Assembly (NCBI GenBank): GCA_011524475.1
Contig: WTKG01000164.1
Coordinates: forward strand, 6,552-14,693
Length of the DNA: 8,142 nt
Direction of reading: 5' to 3'
Origin: Demequinaceae bacterium
GTDB taxonomy: Bacteria; Actinomycetota; Actinomycetes; Actinomycetales; Demequinaceae
Shown: piece after piece, positions 6,381 to 8,142 of the stretch
Position numbering within the stretch: position 1 is the first letter of the stretch
How the letters are laid out: every line of letters starts with the position of its first letter
Made by a program: the position numbers and the translations under genes
Notes under the pieces: generated by a model
Seen by the model: the letters and a program-made list of their open reading frames with translations, nothing else
Database searches by the model: none
What the model was told of the DNA's origin: nothing

Positions 6381-6740
6381 ATGTGTGTGCAGGCGATTAG
6401 GGGCGCCACCAGCGTGGAGGCGGATGAGCCCTCCGCTATTTACGCGCGCACCACAGAGCTTGTGCAGCAGATGCTTTCGTCCAACGACATCTCTGTTACC
6501 GACCTCGTATCTGTGTTCTTTACATGCACGCCTGATCTCACCTCCGCCTTCCCCGCAACAGCTGCACGAGCGATGGGATTAGAAGACGTGCCTCTCATGT
6601 GTGCAGTGGAAATGGGCGTGAACAATGCCCCCACAGGCATCATTCGAGTGATGATGCATATCCAAAGCACCCAGAAACGTGAGGACCTCACGCACGTGTA
6701 CCTGCACGCTGCCACGGGGCTCCGTTCGAATATCGTGTAG
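6381..6740 (+). CDS. aroH: Chorismate mutase, AroH (Bacillus-type) class
   Basis: It catalyses the Claisen rearrangement of chorismate to prephenate, the entry to phenylalanine and tyrosine synthesis, probably as a cytosolic homotrimer as in B. subtilis. The 119-residue protein aligns almost without gaps to B. subtilis AroH: IRGAT (6-10), TPDLTSAFPATAAR (50-63), VPLMCAVEMGV (70-80), IRVMMHIQ (88-95) and HVYLHAATGLR (105-115). Residues matching the known active site are R7, F57, R63, C74, E77, R89 and Y107. B. subtilis K60 is T60 here; from memory streptomycete homologues also lack this lysine, so I do not read it as loss of function. This is not the helical AroQ class. The gene lies 31 bp after rluB with its own strong ribosome-binding site and 6 bp before tyrA, whose product acts on prephenate or its derivative arogenate. 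Confidence 0.93.
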   Translation: MCVQAIRGATSVEADEPSAIYARTTELVQQMLSSNDISVTDLVSVFFTCTPDLTSAFPATAARAMGLEDVPLMCAVEMGVNNAPTGIIRVMMHIQSTQKREDLTHVYLHAATGLRSNIV

Positions 6741-6746
6741 GGAATC

Positions 6747-7808
6747 GTGAACACCTCTCGCGTCACACGTGGCGTGCACATTATTGGCGCCGGTCTCATA
6801 GGGACATCGCTTGGCCTTGCCTTGCGTCACGCCGGAATACCCACGTCGCTGGAGGATGCAAACCAGAAGGCACTCCACCTTGCCCATTCGTTGGGAGCGG
6901 GAGAGACCCACGCGCTGCGAGACCCGGCGTGCGTGGTCGTCGCAGTGCCTCCTGCGACCACTACAGAAGTGGTTCTCGCTGCACTGCAAAATTTTCCTGA
7001 TGCAGTCGTGACGGATCTTGCCTCGGTGAAGGCCCCCGTTGCCGATACGGTTGCACGCTCGACACACGCGCATCGGTACGTGGGTTCTCACCCCATGGCA
7101 GGTCGAGAAATATCAGGAGCGCAGGGTGCTCAAGGAGATCTCTTTCGCGCCCGTTCCTGGGTGGTCTGTGCAGGTGCCGGATCTCCAAAATCTGTGGATG
7201 TGGTGGTGGGTATCGCTGAGGCGGTGGGGGCAGACGTGGTGCACATGGAGGCGCAGGCGCATGACCACGCGGTCGCATACGTGTCTCATGTGCCGCAACT
7301 GCTCTCCTCTGCCCTTGCCTCAAACATGGAGAAAGTCTCAGCAGAGCATCTTCCGCTGGCGGGGGCAGGACTACGGGATATGACTCGCCTGGCCTCGAGT
7401 GACGCGGCGTTGTGGAAAGAAATCGCAGGCCTCAACGTCGAGGATGTACGGGCCGCGCTAGGAGACATCATCACGACGCTCACTCGCATACATGATGCCC
7501 ACGATATTGGCCCCGCTGTGGAAGAGCTTGTTGCCCACGGCGCACAGGAAGTTGCCCGTATCCCTGGAAAGCATGGTGGCGGCAGGGACATGTGGGCAGA
7601 AATAACGGTGATCGTTCCCGACACCGGGGGTCAATTGTTAAAGCTTTTAACCGCCATCGATGAGGCGAACGTCAATATTGAGGACCTCGCTATCGAGCAC
7701 TCACCTCAACAGCCTGTCGGGCTCGTGCGGGTGAGCGTGCAGGAAGAGACGGCCGCTGCGCTTGTCACTCACCTCACTACACAGGGATGGAACGTGGTGG
7801 AAGCATGA
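6747..7808 (+). CDS. tyrA: Prephenate dehydrogenase with C-terminal ACT domain
   Basis: TyrA oxidatively decarboxylates prephenate to 4-hydroxyphenylpyruvate (or arogenate to tyrosine) with NAD(P). The 353-residue protein starts with a Rossmann fold, HIIGAGLIGTSLGLAL (11-26), with the glycine motif G14-x-G16-x-x-G19. It continues with VVVAVPP (63-69), TDLASVKAP (89-97) and GSHPMAGRE (113-121, H115 being the expected catalytic histidine). The helical domain contains AYVSHVPQLLSSAL (177-190) and LRDMTRLASSD (209-219, with R214 the likely substrate-binding arginine). Residues about 283-353 (WAEITVIVPDTGGQLLKL onward) form an ACT domain, suggesting amino-acid feedback control, probably by tyrosine. 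Prephenate versus arogenate and NAD versus NADP preference cannot be settled by eye; E36 after the second strand hints at NAD. The GTG start at 6747 has a poor, closely spaced AGGGA, implying coupling to aroH. The stop overlaps cmk by 4 bp. Confidence 0.95.
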   Translation: MNTSRVTRGVHIIGAGLIGTSLGLALRHAGIPTSLEDANQKALHLAHSLGAGETHALRDPACVVVAVPPATTTEVVLAALQNFPDAVVTDLASVKAPVADTVARSTHAHRYVGSHPMAGREISGAQGAQGDLFRARSWVVCAGAGSPKSVDVVVGIAEAVGADVVHMEAQAHDHAVAYVSHVPQLLSSALASNMEKVSAEHLPLAGAGLRDMTRLASSDAALWKEIAGLNVEDVRAALGDIITTLTRIHDAHDIGPAVEELVAHGAQEVARIPGKHGGGRDMWAEITVIVPDTGGQLLKLLTAIDEANVNIEDLAIEHSPQQPVGLVRVSVQEETAAALVTHLTTQGWNVVEA

Positions 7809-8142
7809 CTGGTGTAGTCGTAGCAATCGATGGGCCTTCGGGGGCAGGAAAATCCACTGTGGCCCGCGCGGTTGCAGAGGCCATGGGGCTTGCGTACCTG
7901 GACACCGGGGCGATGTATCGCGCGTGCGCGTTGGCGTGTATTCGCGAAGGGGTACACATGACAGATGCGGACAGCGTGGTAGCCATTGCGGACACCATGA
8001 ATCTGGAGTTTTCTTTAGACCCCCGCAACCCGCGGGTCTTTTTGGATGGGGACGACGTCACGAATGACATCAGGGGAGACCTCGTGACCCAAGCGGTGTC
8101 GGACGTCGCCACCAATATGGAGGCACGCGCAGTCTTGGGTGC
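7805..8142 (+). CDS. cmk: Cytidylate kinase, N-terminal 112 residues (runs off the right edge)
   Basis: It phosphorylates CMP and dCMP with ATP, recycling nucleotides from RNA turnover and lipid synthesis. The visible part shows the P-loop DGPSGAGKST (9-18, K16), the CMP-binding motif LDTGAMYRA (32-40) and the CMP-kinase insert region with VFLDGDDVTNDIR (78-90) and VSDVA (98-102). The frame stays open to the window end, roughly half of the usual ~220-230 residues. The ATG at 7805 overlaps the tyrA stop as ATGA, so translation is probably coupled. In actinobacteria cmk is normally followed by der (engA), which would lie just outside the window. A terminator-like hairpin falls inside the coding sequence and is listed separately. 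Confidence 0.95.
   Translation, partial: MTGVVVAIDGPSGAGKSTVARAVAEAMGLAYLDTGAMYRACALACIREGVHMTDADSVVAIADTMNLEFSLDPRNPRVFLDGDDVTNDIRGDLVTQAVSDVATNMEARAVLG
8017..8043 (+). terminator. Terminator-like hairpin within cmk
   Basis: AGACCC (8017-8022) pairs with GGGTCT (8034-8039). Two further G-C pairs above a 2-nt bulge close a small loop, and the right arm runs into five Ts (8039-8043). A pyrimidine-rich TTTTCTTT also lies just to the left. This is the shape of a weak intrinsic terminator, but it sits in the cmk frame and encodes a normal family segment (DPRNPRVFLDG), so it may be coincidental. Confidence 0.2.

Noticed and set aside
1..8142. CRISPR array, dif site, tRNA or rRNA gene, insertion sequence or novel defence cassette
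   Set aside because: I saw no regularly spaced repeats, recognisable dif, RNA gene or transposase. Except for the 85-bp divergent region and three short gaps, the window is filled by identifiable core genes.

Overview
The window is a compact, gene-dense stretch of bacterial core chromosome, most likely from an actinobacterium (class Actinomycetes). Three things support this. The cluster parA-like / scpA / scpB / rluB / (aroH-tyrA) / cmk, with xerD just upstream, is a characteristic actinobacterial order, as is ctaB diverging from tkt. The protein sequences have actinobacterial signatures, such as DCQPSLG in the ParA-like ATPase and a transketolase that resembles that family closely. Composition is moderately GC-rich, half of the ten starts are GTG, and junctions are mostly overlapping. 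The moderate GC and tight packing might fit a small-genome lineage, but I cannot name a genus.

Layout: positions 1-1463 hold the first ~487 codons of transketolase (tkt) on the minus strand, running off the left edge. An 85-bp divergent intergenic region (1464-1548) follows. From 1549 to the right edge everything is on the plus strand: ctaB (heme O synthase), xerD (tyrosine recombinase), a ParA-like ATPase, scpA and scpB (condensin partners of SMC), rluB (23S rRNA pseudouridine synthase), aroH (chorismate mutase), tyrA (prephenate dehydrogenase with an ACT domain) and the first 112 codons of cmk (cytidylate kinase). Junctions are a 6-bp gap (ctaB/xerD), overlaps of 4, 4, 8 and 1 bp through rluB, a 31-bp gap before aroH, a 6-bp gap before tyrA and a 4-bp overlap into cmk. 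Except at rluB/aroH this looks like one transcription and translation unit.

How the genes work together: xerD, the ParA-like ATPase and ScpA/ScpB form a chromosome-maintenance block. AroH and TyrA catalyse consecutive steps from chorismate towards tyrosine. RluB and Cmk serve ribosome maturation and nucleotide supply. Tkt (pentose phosphate pathway, which makes the erythrose 4-phosphate used by the shikimate pathway) and CtaB (heme O for the terminal oxidase) belong to central carbon and respiratory metabolism.

No mobile element, CRISPR array, tRNA or rRNA is visible, and I found no convincing new multi-gene system. The points worth a second look are small: a likely leaderless ctaB promoter with a 17-bp dyad beside it, direct fusion of ctaB to the xerD-scp operon, a perfect hairpin plus a -10-like element at the one loose junction (rluB/aroH), a terminator-like hairpin inside cmk, and a parS-like half-site inside rluB.
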